Position numbers and translations under genes: made by a program. DNA of 64,000 nt from VBCG01 sp044226535 (lineage in GTDB: Bacteria; Pseudomonadota; Gammaproteobacteria; Burkholderiales; Casimicrobiaceae): NCBI GenBank assembly GCA_044226535.1, contig JBGAGT010000007.1:1-64000 (forward strand), read 5' to 3'. The notes below the pieces were generated by a model. It was not told the origin of the DNA, searched no databases, and was given only the letters and a program-made list of their open reading frames with translations. Shown piece by piece: positions 17,064 through 25,550 of this stretch; position 1 is the first letter of the stretch; each line of letters begins with the position of its first letter.

Positions 17064-18091
17064 CAGCTGCCCGCGAGCCCTTGGACGTTCGGGAAGAACA
17101 TCGCCTTCCACGACTCCGGCTTCACCTTGATGGAGCCGGTCTTCAGCATGAAGTCGACGTACTTCATGGTGTTGTTCGGCGTGGTGGTGAACACCATCGT
17201 CGGGTCGTCGAGCATCTTGACGATGTCGTCGACGCTGCTCTTGTCCTTGCTCATCCGCAGGTAGGCCTCGGCGGCGGCGCGATGGTTGCCGTTCACCCAG
17301 GCCTGCGCTTCCTCGAGCGCCTTGACGAAGGCGCCGTAGACCTTGGGGTTCTGGTCGTGGAACTTGGACGAGGTCCAGATCACGTTGAAGGTCGCCGGGC
17401 CGCCCAGCACGTCGTAGGAGTTGAGCACCCGGTGGATGCGCGGGTCCTTGAGCTGCTGGAACTGGAAGGGGGGCGAGCTGAAGTGAGCAGTGATCTCGCT
17501 CGACCCGGACAGCAGGGCTGCCTGGCCGTCGGGATGGCTCATGCTCACCGTCAGCCGGTCGAGTTCGTTCTGGTGGCCCGGCCCGAAGGCCTGCTCGGCG
17601 GCCATCTGCAGCGTCACCGCCTGGATCGAAACCTTGACGGCGGGCAGCGCGATCTTGTCCTTGTCGGTGAAGTCCTTGATGGTCTTCACGTTCGGGTTGC
17701 GCGTGTTGAGGTACAGCGGCATCGAGTTCAGCGCCGACACGCCCTTGACGTTGTAGTTGCCGTGGGTCTTGGCCCACAGCGTCACGAAGGGGCCGACGCC
17801 GCCTGCGGCGAAGTCGAGGCTGTCCGAAAGCAGCGCGTCGTTCATCACGTTGCCGCCGGCGAAGGTCGCCCAGGTGACCTTGAGGTCGGGCACGCCGGCC
17901 GCGGCCGCCGCCTTCTCGATCAGCTTCTGGTCCTCCATCACCATCATCGGCAGGTAGCTGATGCCGTACTGCCGCGCGACCCTGAGCTCGCCGGTCTCGG
18001 CCGAGGCCGGCGTGGTGGACAGCAGGAATGCGGCGCAGGCCGCCAGAGCGGCGAGCACGGCCTTGGGTACGAATCGGGAATGGCGCTTCAC
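17063..18091 (-). CDS. Sulfonate/nitrate-type ABC transporter substrate-binding protein
   Basis: Periplasmic binding protein of the SsuA/TauA group, 342 residues. A Sec signal peptide ends near STTPASA, and the mature part begins ETGELRVARQYGISYLPMMVME. The GTG start is supported by AGGAGG about seven bases upstream. It lies 133 bases downstream of suyB and is the first gene of the transporter trio. The ligand is inferred to be sulfolactate or a related C3 sulfonate. The 133-base gap contains GC-rich hairpins (for example 18111-18131), possibly for differential expression. Confidence 0.87.
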   Translation of the reverse strand: MKRHSRFVPKAVLAALAACAAFLLSTTPASAETGELRVARQYGISYLPMMVMEDQKLIEKAAAAAGVPDLKVTWATFAGGNVMNDALLSDSLDFAAGGVGPFVTLWAKTHGNYNVKGVSALNSMPLYLNTRNPNVKTIKDFTDKDKIALPAVKVSIQAVTLQMAAEQAFGPGHQNELDRLTVSMSHPDGQAALLSGSSEITAHFSSPPFQFQQLKDPRIHRVLNSYDVLGGPATFNVIWTSSKFHDQNPKVYGAFVKALEEAQAWVNGNHRAAAEAYLRMSKDKSSVDDIVKMLDDPTMVFTTTPNNTMKYVDFMLKTGSIKVKPESWKAMFFPNVQGLAGS

Positions 18092-18224
18092 GGTGTTCCT
18101 CCTCCTGGGTGGAAGCGCCCCGGCCGCTTCCGCGGGCCATCGGGCGCCTGCTGCACGAGGCGGCTCTTGCCGGCCGCCTTGTCTTCAGTTCACGGGGCGA
18201 TCCTGGGCGCCCGGCGTCGCGCCC

Positions 18225-19394
18225 TCAGGCGCTTTCGTACAGGCGCGTCAGCACGAACTCGCGATGCCCGAGCACCTCGGCCGACGTATGGCGGCCGTTG
18301 GCGGTGGCGAACATCGAGGCGAGCAGCGCGTCGCCGGCCTCGTCGGGCGACATCTCGCGGCGCAGCAGCGCCGAGACGTCGACGTCGATGTGCTCGCCCA
18401 TGGTACGCACGGTGCGCGGGTTGGCGCAAAGCTTGATGACCGGCAGGATCGGGTTGCCGATGACGTTGCCCTGGCCGGTGGGGAAGAAGTGGACGACGTA
18501 GCCCGAGGCCGCGCAGAGCGTCACCATCTCGGCCGCGGCCGACGACGAGTCCATGAACCACAGGCCCGGGTGCGTGGGCGTCTCGGCCTTGTCGAGCACG
18601 CCGTCGACCTTGCACTTCCGGCCGATCTTCTGGATGTTGCCCAGCGCCTTCTCCTCGATGGTCGTGAGGCCGCCCTCGATGTTGCCCTTGGTGGGCTGCG
18701 AGTCGGACAGGTCGCTGGTCTTCCAGCGGTTGATCACGTCCTGGTAGCGGTTGAACATCGCCATGAACTCGTCGCGCACCTTCGGCGTCGCGCAGCGCGC
18801 CGCCACGAGGTGCTCGCCGCCGGTCAGCTCCGTCGTCTCGCCGAAGCACAGCGTGGTCTTGAACGGATAGAGCTTGTCGAACGCGTTGCCGACGGTGGGG
18901 TTGGAGCCGCAGCCCGATGTCGTGTCCGATTCGCCGCACTTGGTCGACACCCACAGGTCGGCGAGCGGACGCTCGACCCGGTGGAGGCCGGTGGCGTAGT
19001 GGACGAATTCCTTGGCCTTGCGCGAGGCCTTGGCGATGGTGGCAATGTCGCCGTTCTGCTCGATCCAGAAGCCCTCGACGGGCTTCCCGGTCTTCGCGAT
19101 GCCGTCGACCACCTTCTTCGTCCAGCCCGGCTCGATGCCGATGACGATCACCGCCGCGACGTTGGGGTTGGCACCGGTGCCGATCAGCGTACGGAAGTGC
19201 AGGTCGAGGTCCGCGCCGAACTGCAGCCGCCCGTAGGGATGGGGCAGGGCCATCGTGCCCTTGATGTTGCTGGCGACGGCCTCGGCCGCCGCGTTGGAGA
19301 TGTCGTCGACGGGCAGCACGATCACGTGGTTGCGCACGCCGGCGCGGCCGTTGTCACGAAGGTAGCCGCGGAAGGTCGCGTTGGAAAGGTTCAT
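18225..19394 (-). CDS. suyB: (2R)-sulfolactate sulfo-lyase large subunit
   Basis: Protein of 389 residues from the UxaA/altronate dehydratase catalytic family, matching SuyB in length and in having a split small subunit. SuyAB splits (R)-sulfolactate into pyruvate and sulfite. Features include the N-terminal GYLRDNGRAGVRNHVIVLPV, the cysteine-rich STKCGESDTTSGCGSNPTVG and the C-terminal FPTGQGNVIGNPILPVIK. A GGAGG site precedes ATG 19394. Altronate dehydratase is the nearest alternative, but the neighbouring sulfonate importer, two sulfolactate-dehydrogenase-like genes and exporter make SuyB far more likely. Confidence 0.85.
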   Translation of the reverse strand: MNLSNATFRGYLRDNGRAGVRNHVIVLPVDDISNAAAEAVASNIKGTMALPHPYGRLQFGADLDLHFRTLIGTGANPNVAAVIVIGIEPGWTKKVVDGIAKTGKPVEGFWIEQNGDIATIAKASRKAKEFVHYATGLHRVERPLADLWVSTKCGESDTTSGCGSNPTVGNAFDKLYPFKTTLCFGETTELTGGEHLVAARCATPKVRDEFMAMFNRYQDVINRWKTSDLSDSQPTKGNIEGGLTTIEEKALGNIQKIGRKCKVDGVLDKAETPTHPGLWFMDSSSAAAEMVTLCAASGYVVHFFPTGQGNVIGNPILPVIKLCANPRTVRTMGEHIDVDVSALLRREMSPDEAGDALLASMFATANGRHTSAEVLGHREFVLTRLYESA

Positions 19395-19405
19395 GTTCGC
19401 GCCTC

Positions 19406-19687
19406 CTACCAGCGCTTGGTCTTGACGTTGTGCACGTGCAGGTGCTCACCCACCTTGATGGGCGCGATGGTGCGGCCGATGTCGACGCCGTACTTGATGA
19501 CGGTGTCGTTGCTGGCCAGCGGCTTGATCGCGAGCTTGTGGCCGATGGGGATGTCCGACAGGGCCGTCACCTCGAGGTCCTTGTCCTGGTCCATGATCCA
19601 GCCCTTGAGCTTCGCACCGGCCTTGATGCCTTCCACCACGACGACGCCGGCCGAGTCGCCTTCGTCGTGCACCACGAAATCGATCAC
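19406..19687 (-). CDS. suyA: (2R)-sulfolactate sulfo-lyase small subunit
   Basis: Small SAF-domain protein of 93 residues (DFVVHDEGDSAGVVVVEGI at the N-terminus, VGEHLHVHNVKTKRW at the C-terminus), the separate small subunit that pairs with SuyB. GTG 19687 is chosen as start because AGGAGGAGA lies immediately upstream. An ATG six codons earlier would place that ribosome site inside the coding sequence and lies in a dispersed repeat. It is the first gene of an eight-gene minus-strand operon. Confidence 0.85.
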   Translation of the reverse strand: MIDFVVHDEGDSAGVVVVEGIKAGAKLKGWIMDQDKDLEVTALSDIPIGHKLAIKPLASNDTVIKYGVDIGRTIAPIKVGEHLHVHNVKTKRW

Positions 19688-19700
19688 GCTCTCTCCTCCT

Positions 19701-19790
19701 GTCATCCCCGCGAAACATGCCCCCGAGTGCGGTTGTCGGGGGGCGGGGACCCACGCACCGTCATTCCCGCATGCGCGGGAATGACATCCA
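19701..19790. repeat. Degenerate dispersed palindromic repeats in suyA leader
   Basis: One unit (GTCATCCCCGCGAAA ... GGCGGGGACCCACG) appears split by about 27 bases of other sequence. A second unit, CGTCATTCCCGCATGCGCGG GAATGAC, lies at 19760-19786. Both are within the leader of the suy operon. Confidence 0.65.
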
Positions 19791-19803
19791 GTTGATGCTG
19801 CCA

Positions 19804-19832
19804 GTGTGCCGCGATGCGTGCTAGCATGTCAA
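19804..19832 (-). promoter_or_regulatory. Candidate suyA promoter
   Basis: On the minus strand a perfect -35 TTGACA (19832-19827) directly abuts the 22-bp palindrome. A weak -10 (GCACAC or CACACT) follows at 17-18 bases. The abutting palindrome places a bound regulator exactly at the -35 element. Confidence 0.5.
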
Positions 19833-19854
19833 CCATATCATCTAGATGATATGG
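19833..19854. promoter_or_regulatory. Perfect 22-bp palindromic operator of the GntR regulator
   Basis: Each half reads CCATATCATCT from the 5' end, with no mismatch and no spacer. It is AT-rich in very GC-rich DNA. It abuts the suyA -35 box and contains the ATG of the regulator gene itself (19851-19853). Binding of the GntR protein here would control the suy operon and its own gene. Confidence 0.75.
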
Positions 19855-20639
19855 ATATTCCGCACAAACATCGCCGCGCGCGCGGCCACGAGGCGGTCGC
19901 CGGCCAGGCGGCCGACGAGGGCCTGCCGCGCTACAAGGCGGTCAAGGCGGCGATCACGTCGGCGCTGATCGCCGGCGAATGGCCGCCGGGGAGGGCATTG
20001 CCCGAGCAGGCTGCGCTCGCCGAGCGCTTCGGCGTGAGCGTGGGCACGCTGCGCAAGGCCACCGACGAGCTGGCTGCCGAGCGCATCCTCGTGCGCCGCC
20101 AGGGGCTGGGGACCTTCGTCGCGCTGCACGGTCCCGCGCGCAACCGTTACCATTTCTTCCACATCGTCGAGTCGGACGGCTCGCGCGAGCTGCCCGAGCC
20201 GCGCATGCTGGGCTTCGCGCGCGGCACCGCGACCGCCGGCGAGGCGGCGGCGCTGGCGATCGCCCCCGGCGCGCGCGTGCTTCGCATCACCAACCTGCTG
20301 AGCCTGCAGGGCGAGCCCGCGGTGCTCGATACCATCGTCGTCGAGGCCGCGCGCTTCCCCGGCCTCACCGCCGCGCGCTTCGGCCAGCGCGACAGCACCA
20401 TCTACAGCCTCTACCAGACCGAGTACGGGATCAACGTGGTGCGCACCCACGAGCGGCTCGCGGCGCGCGCGGCCGACAGGGCGGCGGCGAAGGCGCTGAA
20501 TCTCGCGCCGAGAAGCCCGGTCCTTGCGATCGAGCGCGTCGCCTACACCTACCACGACGTGCCGGTGGAGTTGCGGCACAGCATCGTCGACACGCGCAGC
20601 CGCGCGTACGAGGCCGACCGGGGGAAGGGCGAGGCGTAG
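19851..20639 (+). CDS. suyR: GntR-family (HutC/UTRA) regulator of the sulfolactate operon
   Basis: Regulator of 262 residues with a winged helix-turn-helix (LPRYKAVKAAITSALIAGEW through GTLRKATDELAAERILVRR, about residues 24-85) and a C-terminal UTRA ligand-binding domain. It is divergent from suyA. The start ATG lies inside the palindromic operator and no Shine-Dalgarno sequence precedes it, so the message may be nearly leaderless. An in-frame ATG at 19806 would put the operator inside the gene and is less likely. The effector is presumably sulfolactate or a metabolite of it; the symbol is assigned by context. Confidence 0.82.
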   Translation: MDIPHKHRRARGHEAVAGQAADEGLPRYKAVKAAITSALIAGEWPPGRALPEQAALAERFGVSVGTLRKATDELAAERILVRRQGLGTFVALHGPARNRYHFFHIVESDGSRELPEPRMLGFARGTATAGEAAALAIAPGARVLRITNLLSLQGEPAVLDTIVVEAARFPGLTAARFGQRDSTIYSLYQTEYGINVVRTHERLAARAADRAAAKALNLAPRSPVLAIERVAYTYHDVPVELRHSIVDTRSRAYEADRGKGEA

Positions 20640-20727
20640 CGCGGAGCGTGGACGCGCTGCCCGGCGGGCCGCGCAGGGCGCGCGGCCGGACCTCGCCGCC
20701 GCGCGCGCCTGCGGCCGCGCCAGTCGT

Positions 20728-22560
20728 TTACAACGGCACGCGGATCCCCACGGTGACGGCGAAGTAGTTCCCGTCGCTCTTGCCCGCGCTCGCCTCGCCG
20801 GTGATGTAGCCGGTGATGTTGCCGAAGTCGCTCGACGCACCGAGGTTGAACACCCCGTAGTTGCCGTCGGGCTTGTAGCCGCCGATGGTGTAGGTGCCGC
20901 CGAGGTTCACCGGCGTCGCGCTGATCGTGCGCTCGTCGTCCTTGGTCTCGAACTGCCAGGTGGCGCGCGCGAACGGCCGCACCGCGCCGAGCTGCCCCGA
21001 CACCTGCCATCCGAGGCCGCCCTGCAGCGACTCGCGCTCCTGCTGGCCATAGGACAGCGCGGTGCTGTCGTTGCCGTCCTCGCTGAACGCGCGCACCACG
21101 GCCTTCTGGTACGAGAGGTTGACGAAGGGCCCGTGCACCCACTGCTCGTACGGGAACCAGTAGCCGCCGAGCAGGCGCCCGCCGTAGTGGTAGCCCTTGG
21201 TGCTGCCGCTTTCGCGGCGGTGCGCATCGAGGATCTGGATGTCGCGGTGCACGTCGTAGTCGAGGTCGCCCGCGAACAGCGAGGCGCCCATCCACCACGG
21301 CCCGCCGCCCCAGCCGGCATAGAGGGTGCCCATGGCCTCGTTCAGCTTGTAGCCGCCGCCGCTGGCCGAGAAGTCGCCCTTGTTCTCGGTGTAGCCGAAC
21401 TGCGCGCCGACCAGCAGGCTGTCCGACATCTTCATGTCGCCGCCCACCGCGAGGGTGTGCTGGTTCGACTCGGCGTTCGCCACGGAAGCCGTGCCGCCGC
21501 TGAAGTCCGGGTTGGCGTAATCGTAGCTCGCCCAGGCCTGGAACTTGGTGCCGCGGCGCGGCGAGTCGATGCCCGACTGCATGCGCGCGTCGACGGCGCG
21601 GAAATTCGCCGCCTCGACCGCGATCGGCGCCTCGCCCAGCGCGAGCATGCGCATCGGGCCCTCGATGTAGGACTCGGCGAACTGCGCCAGCGCCTGGTGG
21701 CCGGCGGTGGTGGGGTGCACGCCGTCGGCGAAGAGGTAGGTCGTCGCCGCGTCGGGCGCGACGAGGTTGGCCGGCGTGCACACCAGCGAGCCGGTCGCGC
21801 CGCAGGCGGGCGTCGTCACGTTGGCGAGGCCGAACGACGCCGGGTTGGCGATCACCTCGCCGAGGAAGCGCGAGACGTCGAGGCGCACGACGTTGCCACC
21901 GACCTGGTCGAGGCCCGCCATCAGCGTGTTGTTGTACAGGCCGACGATCGACGAGATCCCCGCGGCGTTGCCCGAGGCGACGCCGAAGGGTGTCTTGCCG
22001 ATGTCGGGGATGTTCCACACCATCACGTAGCGCGCGCCGGCCGCCTGCAGCGTGGCGACCTGCTGCACGAGCTGCGTCGCCGCCGTCGCCACGTTGGCCT
22101 GCAGCTCGGGCTGCGTGATCGCGCCGGCCTGGAGGAGCCCGAGCTGGGTGAAGATGTCGTTGGCACCGCCCCACACCGAGTACAGCGCGCCGCGGTCGAG
22201 CGGTCCGCTGGCGATCAGGTCGGCGACCTGGTTGGCGATGGGCTCGGCCGTGGCGGTCGGCGGCGAGTTGGGCACGCCGGGCAGCTGGGTGACGCGCGCG
22301 CCGCCCTCGGCGTAGTTGGTCCCGCCCTGGTTGGCGGGATTGGCGGAGTATCCGAAGTGGCCGGCGAAAACGTCGCTCCACACCGGCCCGGGGTTGGTCG
22401 TGAACAGGCCCGTCCCCGGCGGAAGTACGGGTTTGTACGACCCGTTGTCGGTCAGGCTGTCACCGAAAAAGTAGGTGTTGCTGAATTGCGCAAAGGCCGT
22501 GCTGGCGCCCATAGTCAGCGCGACAGCGAAGGCGCAGCGCGTCAGGCGGAAAGCGGTCAT
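20728..22560 (-). CDS. GDSL-type autotransporter esterase/lipase
   Basis: Outer-membrane EstA-like protein, 610 residues. A signal peptide ends at AFA (about residue 24). The passenger is a GDSL/SGNH hydrolase with block I FFGDSLTDNGS (nucleophile Ser near 35), the GGTNYAEGGA glycine block, GGANDIF (Asn) and DGVHPT (Asp/His) near residue 290. The C-terminal part from about 340 is a 12-strand-type autotransporter beta barrel rich in alternating aromatic segments. The last residue is Leu rather than the usual Phe. The 88-base gap before the convergent regulator gene holds only GC-rich stems. Confidence 0.9.
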   Translation of the reverse strand: MTAFRLTRCAFAVALTMGASTAFAQFSNTYFFGDSLTDNGSYKPVLPPGTGLFTTNPGPVWSDVFAGHFGYSANPANQGGTNYAEGGARVTQLPGVPNSPPTATAEPIANQVADLIASGPLDRGALYSVWGGANDIFTQLGLLQAGAITQPELQANVATAATQLVQQVATLQAAGARYVMVWNIPDIGKTPFGVASGNAAGISSIVGLYNNTLMAGLDQVGGNVVRLDVSRFLGEVIANPASFGLANVTTPACGATGSLVCTPANLVAPDAATTYLFADGVHPTTAGHQALAQFAESYIEGPMRMLALGEAPIAVEAANFRAVDARMQSGIDSPRRGTKFQAWASYDYANPDFSGGTASVANAESNQHTLAVGGDMKMSDSLLVGAQFGYTENKGDFSASGGGYKLNEAMGTLYAGWGGGPWWMGASLFAGDLDYDVHRDIQILDAHRRESGSTKGYHYGGRLLGGYWFPYEQWVHGPFVNLSYQKAVVRAFSEDGNDSTALSYGQQERESLQGGLGWQVSGQLGAVRPFARATWQFETKDDERTISATPVNLGGTYTIGGYKPDGNYGVFNLGASSDFGNITGYITGEASAGKSDGNYFAVTVGIRVPL

Positions 22561-22733
22561 CGGTTCCTCCGGGTGGCGTGGGTTGCCGCTCGCGGTGCCC
22601 CGGCGCAGCGGCGGCGCCTTCAGGCAAAGTCTTGTTACGTTTGTCCCGCGTGTCGCATTCTAGATCAGATCGCGTGGGTCAACGGCCCCTGCGCCCAGCC
22701 GTTTTAGGCAACATGACCAGGAGACACGACAAC

Positions 22734-25055
22734 ATGAACCAGCCGGCAGGGACGGATCGCTTTTCGTGGTGCGCAACGATGCGCAGGCCGCTGTTCGCGG
22801 CAATGGCGTCGATGTGGGTGCTCGGCGGCGCGCTGGCGGTCCCGGCGTTCGCCCAGGACGCCACGCAGGGCTACTACGGCGCCCCCGGCACGGCGCCGGC
22901 CATCGACGAAACGGCGCCGGCGCGCGTGGGCCGGCTGTCCGACCTCGCGGGCGAGATCGACCTCGCGCCCGCGGGCGACAACCCGCAGTGGGCGCCGGTC
23001 GGCGTCAATTACCCCGTCGCGACGGGTGACAACCTGTGGTCGCCCGAGGGTTCGCGCGCCGAGGCCGATTTCGGCGGCACGCAGCTTCGCCTCGGGCCCG
23101 CCACCAACGTCAACGTGGCGGTGCTCGACGACCGTACCCTCGAGCTCTTCGTCGCGCAGGGCGCGGCGATCCTGCGCGTGGGCGTGCTCGAGCAGGGCGA
23201 CAACGTCATCGTCGACACGCCCACCACGCAGGTCGTGGTGCGCCAGCCGGGCCTGTACCGCATCGACGTCTCGCCCGACCAGCAGCGCACCACCGTGACC
23301 GTGATGCAGGGCGAGGCTACCGCGCAGGTCAGCGCGGGCCTGCAGCAGGTGCTTCCCAACCTCGCGGCCACCATCGACAACGCCGAGACCACCTCGGCGC
23401 GCTTCGCGCCGCCGCCCGCGCGCGACGCGCTGGACGCGTGGAGCGCCTCGCGCGACCCACTGTACATGGGCGCGACGACGTCGCGCTACGTGCCTCCGCA
23501 GATGGTCGGTACCGCCGACCTCGCGGGCTACGGCAACTGGCAGAGCGAGCCCGAGTACGGCAACGTCTGGTTCCCCACCGCGGTGTCGGCCGGATGGGCG
23601 CCGTACAGCGACGGCTACTGGACCACGGTCGGCGGCTTCGGCCTCACCTGGGTCGACCGCGCGCCCTGGGGCTACGCGCCCTTCCACTACGGGCGCTGGG
23701 CGTTTATCGGCGGGCGTTGGGGCTGGATTCCCGGTGTCTACGTCGCGCGCCCCGTGTGGGCGCCGGCGCTGGTCGCCTGGACGGGTGGCGGGGTGACCAT
23801 CGCCGTCGGCGTGGGGCCGGTGTGGGGCTGGGCACCGCTCGGCTGGCGCGAGCCCTTCCGGCCGTGGTGGGGCGGATGCGGCGCAGGCTGCTGGAATCGC
23901 TACAACCAGCCGTACCGTGTCGACCCACGCTGGCGCACCCAGCCGCCGCCCCCTGACCGCTTCGCCAACTGGCGCGTGCCCGGGGCCGTGACGGCCGTGC
24001 ACGGCGACCGCCTGGTCGCGCGGCAGCCCATCAACAACGCCGATCGCGTGCGGCTCAGCACCGCGCAGCTCGCCACGGTGAAGCCCGTCGCCACCGTGCC
24101 GCCGATGCAGCTGCAAAAGCCCGTGGCGCAGTCCAACCGCGGGCCGGGCCGCGAGGCGCCGAAGCCCGCGGGCGCGTACTACGTCAACTCCAAGCCCGCC
24201 GAGCTCGGCGTCGCGCACCGGGGGGTCACGCGCGTCAATGCGCAGGGCGAGCGGATGCTGCCGCGCGTCGACGCGCAAGGGAAGCCCGCGGGTTACACCA
24301 CCACGACGCCGTCGCGCGGCGCGGGCGCTGGGGCCGGCAATGCCGGTGGCACGACGCCCATGCAGGCGGGCGCCGGCCGGGGTGCTGGCGCGGGCGCAGG
24401 CACCGCCACGCAGGGCGCCGGCAAGGGCCCGGCCGCGGGTCCCGGGACCGCTGCGCAGGGCCAGGCTGCGCCGCGCGGAGGGACGCCCCGCCAGCCGCGC
24501 ATCGAGTCGCCGGGCAGCGTGCAACAGGGCGATGGGGCACGCACAGGGCAGCAAGGGTCCGGCGGCCCGCAGCAGGGCGAGGGAACGCGCTCGCCGCGCG
24601 AGCGGAGCGTCCAGCCGCCGCAAGGAACCGCGCCGTCCGCCGGCCAGCAGCCCCCCCGCGTGCAAACGCAACCCGCTCGCGTGCAGCCGCAACCGACCCA
24701 ACCGCAGGCGCCGCAACAACAGCAGCTGCGGGTCCAGCAGCCGCAGCCGCAGGCGCAGCAACGCCCGCCGCAGCAGCAGCTACGCGTGGAGCAACCCCAG
24801 CCGCAGGCGCAACAACAGCAATCGCTGCGCGTGCAGCAGCAGCCCCGGCCGCAACCGCCGGCGCAACAGCCCATCCGCGTCCCGCAGCAGGCCGCGCCGA
24901 CGCCGCCGATGCAGCAGCACGGCGGGAATGCCGGCAATTCGGGCGACCGTGGTCGCAAGGCACCCGAGCCGCAACAGGACCGCGGCGGCAAGGACCGCGG
25001 CGGAAGCCAGGAAGGCAATCGCGACGGTGGCCGCAACAACGACCGTTCGAACTAG
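22734..25055 (+). CDS. Secreted DUF6600/FecR-like protein with Q/P-rich tail
   Basis: Protein of 773 residues. It has a signal peptide ending AVPAFA, a FecR-like beta domain (about residues 60-220, including LRLGPATNVNVAVLDDRTLE), and a Trp/Tyr/Gly-rich central region (GYWTTVGGFGLTWVDRAPWG, WAPLGWREPFRPWWGG) of the DUF6600 type. The tail, from about 490, is low-complexity Gly/Ala then Gln/Pro, with near-repeats of QQQLRVQQPQPQAQQ. It is probably periplasmic or surface-linked; function unknown. ATG 22734 has AGGAG upstream; ATG 22713 is in frame but lacks one. It converges with the glycine-zipper gene, sharing four bases. Confidence 0.75.
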   Translation: MNQPAGTDRFSWCATMRRPLFAAMASMWVLGGALAVPAFAQDATQGYYGAPGTAPAIDETAPARVGRLSDLAGEIDLAPAGDNPQWAPVGVNYPVATGDNLWSPEGSRAEADFGGTQLRLGPATNVNVAVLDDRTLELFVAQGAAILRVGVLEQGDNVIVDTPTTQVVVRQPGLYRIDVSPDQQRTTVTVMQGEATAQVSAGLQQVLPNLAATIDNAETTSARFAPPPARDALDAWSASRDPLYMGATTSRYVPPQMVGTADLAGYGNWQSEPEYGNVWFPTAVSAGWAPYSDGYWTTVGGFGLTWVDRAPWGYAPFHYGRWAFIGGRWGWIPGVYVARPVWAPALVAWTGGGVTIAVGVGPVWGWAPLGWREPFRPWWGGCGAGCWNRYNQPYRVDPRWRTQPPPPDRFANWRVPGAVTAVHGDRLVARQPINNADRVRLSTAQLATVKPVATVPPMQLQKPVAQSNRGPGREAPKPAGAYYVNSKPAELGVAHRGVTRVNAQGERMLPRVDAQGKPAGYTTTTPSRGAGAGAGNAGGTTPMQAGAGRGAGAGAGTATQGAGKGPAAGPGTAAQGQAAPRGGTPRQPRIESPGSVQQGDGARTGQQGSGGPQQGEGTRSPRERSVQPPQGTAPSAGQQPPRVQTQPARVQPQPTQPQAPQQQQLRVQQPQPQAQQRPPQQQLRVEQPQPQAQQQQSLRVQQQPRPQPPAQQPIRVPQQAAPTPPMQQHGGNAGNSGDRGRKAPEPQQDRGGKDRGGSQEGNRDGGRNNDRSN

Positions 25056-25534
25056 CGGGGCAGCACCTCGAGGCTGCGCCCGCCGTTGATGAGGCGCACG
25101 CGATCGCCGTTGCGCGCGTAGGGCTGCGAGCTGTAGTGCAGGGTGCGCGTGTTGCCGCCGTCCATCGCGATCACCACCTCCCAGTAGCGGGTGGTGTTGC
25201 GATTGCGCTCCACCTCGTTGCCCACCACCGCGCCGCCCGCCGCGCCGGCGATGGTGGCGACGGTGTTGCCACGGCCGCTGCCGATCTGGTGGCCGAGCAC
25301 GCCGCCCAGCACGCCGCCGACCACGGCGCCGCCGCCGCTCGACCCGCCCTTCTGCTCGACCTGCCGGACCGAGCGCACCACGCCGCAATCCGCGCAGGTG
25401 CTGGGCGGGCGCGGCGGGGGCGGTGCGTTGGGCGCGGGGATGACCGCCGGGGGCTGCGACTGCGCGAAGGCGACCGGCGCCAGGGGCGCGGCCAGCGCTG
25501 CGCCGATCGCGAGGGCGACGAGGGTTCGGGTCAT
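25052..25534 (-). CDS. Glycine-zipper 2TM domain outer-membrane/periplasmic protein
   Basis: Protein of 160 residues. It has a signal peptide (ending VAFA), a Pro-rich segment, two cysteines in CADCG, and a glycine-zipper hairpin (GGGAVVGGVLGGVLGHQIGSG and IAGAAGGAVVGNEVE) like SlyB/PcpY-type 2TM proteins. The C-terminal domain (YWEVVIAMDGGNTRTLHY) resembles the outer-membrane SlyB-like family. AGGAG precedes the ATG. Role in envelope integrity is inferred. Confidence 0.82.
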   Translation of the reverse strand: MTRTLVALAIGAALAAPLAPVAFAQSQPPAVIPAPNAPPPPRPPSTCADCGVVRSVRQVEQKGGSSGGGAVVGGVLGGVLGHQIGSGRGNTVATIAGAAGGAVVGNEVERNRNTTRYWEVVIAMDGGNTRTLHYSSQPYARNGDRVRLINGGRSLEVLPR

Positions 25535-25550
25535 GGCGGCAACTCCTGGG

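Noticed and set aside
18111..18131. GGAAGCG/CGCTTCC hairpin as terminator after suyB
   Set aside because: No T-run follows on the minus strand, and the transporter genes downstream clearly belong to the same unit.
18225..19687. Altronate dehydratase (UxaA) as name for the split pair
   Set aside because: No hexuronate genes are near, whereas a sulfonate importer, two sulfolactate-dehydrogenase-like genes and a sulfite-type exporter are.
20524..22707. A 727-codon open frame opposite the GDSL autotransporter
   Set aside because: It is composition-driven antisense, without domains, and spans the regulator end and the autotransporter promoter.
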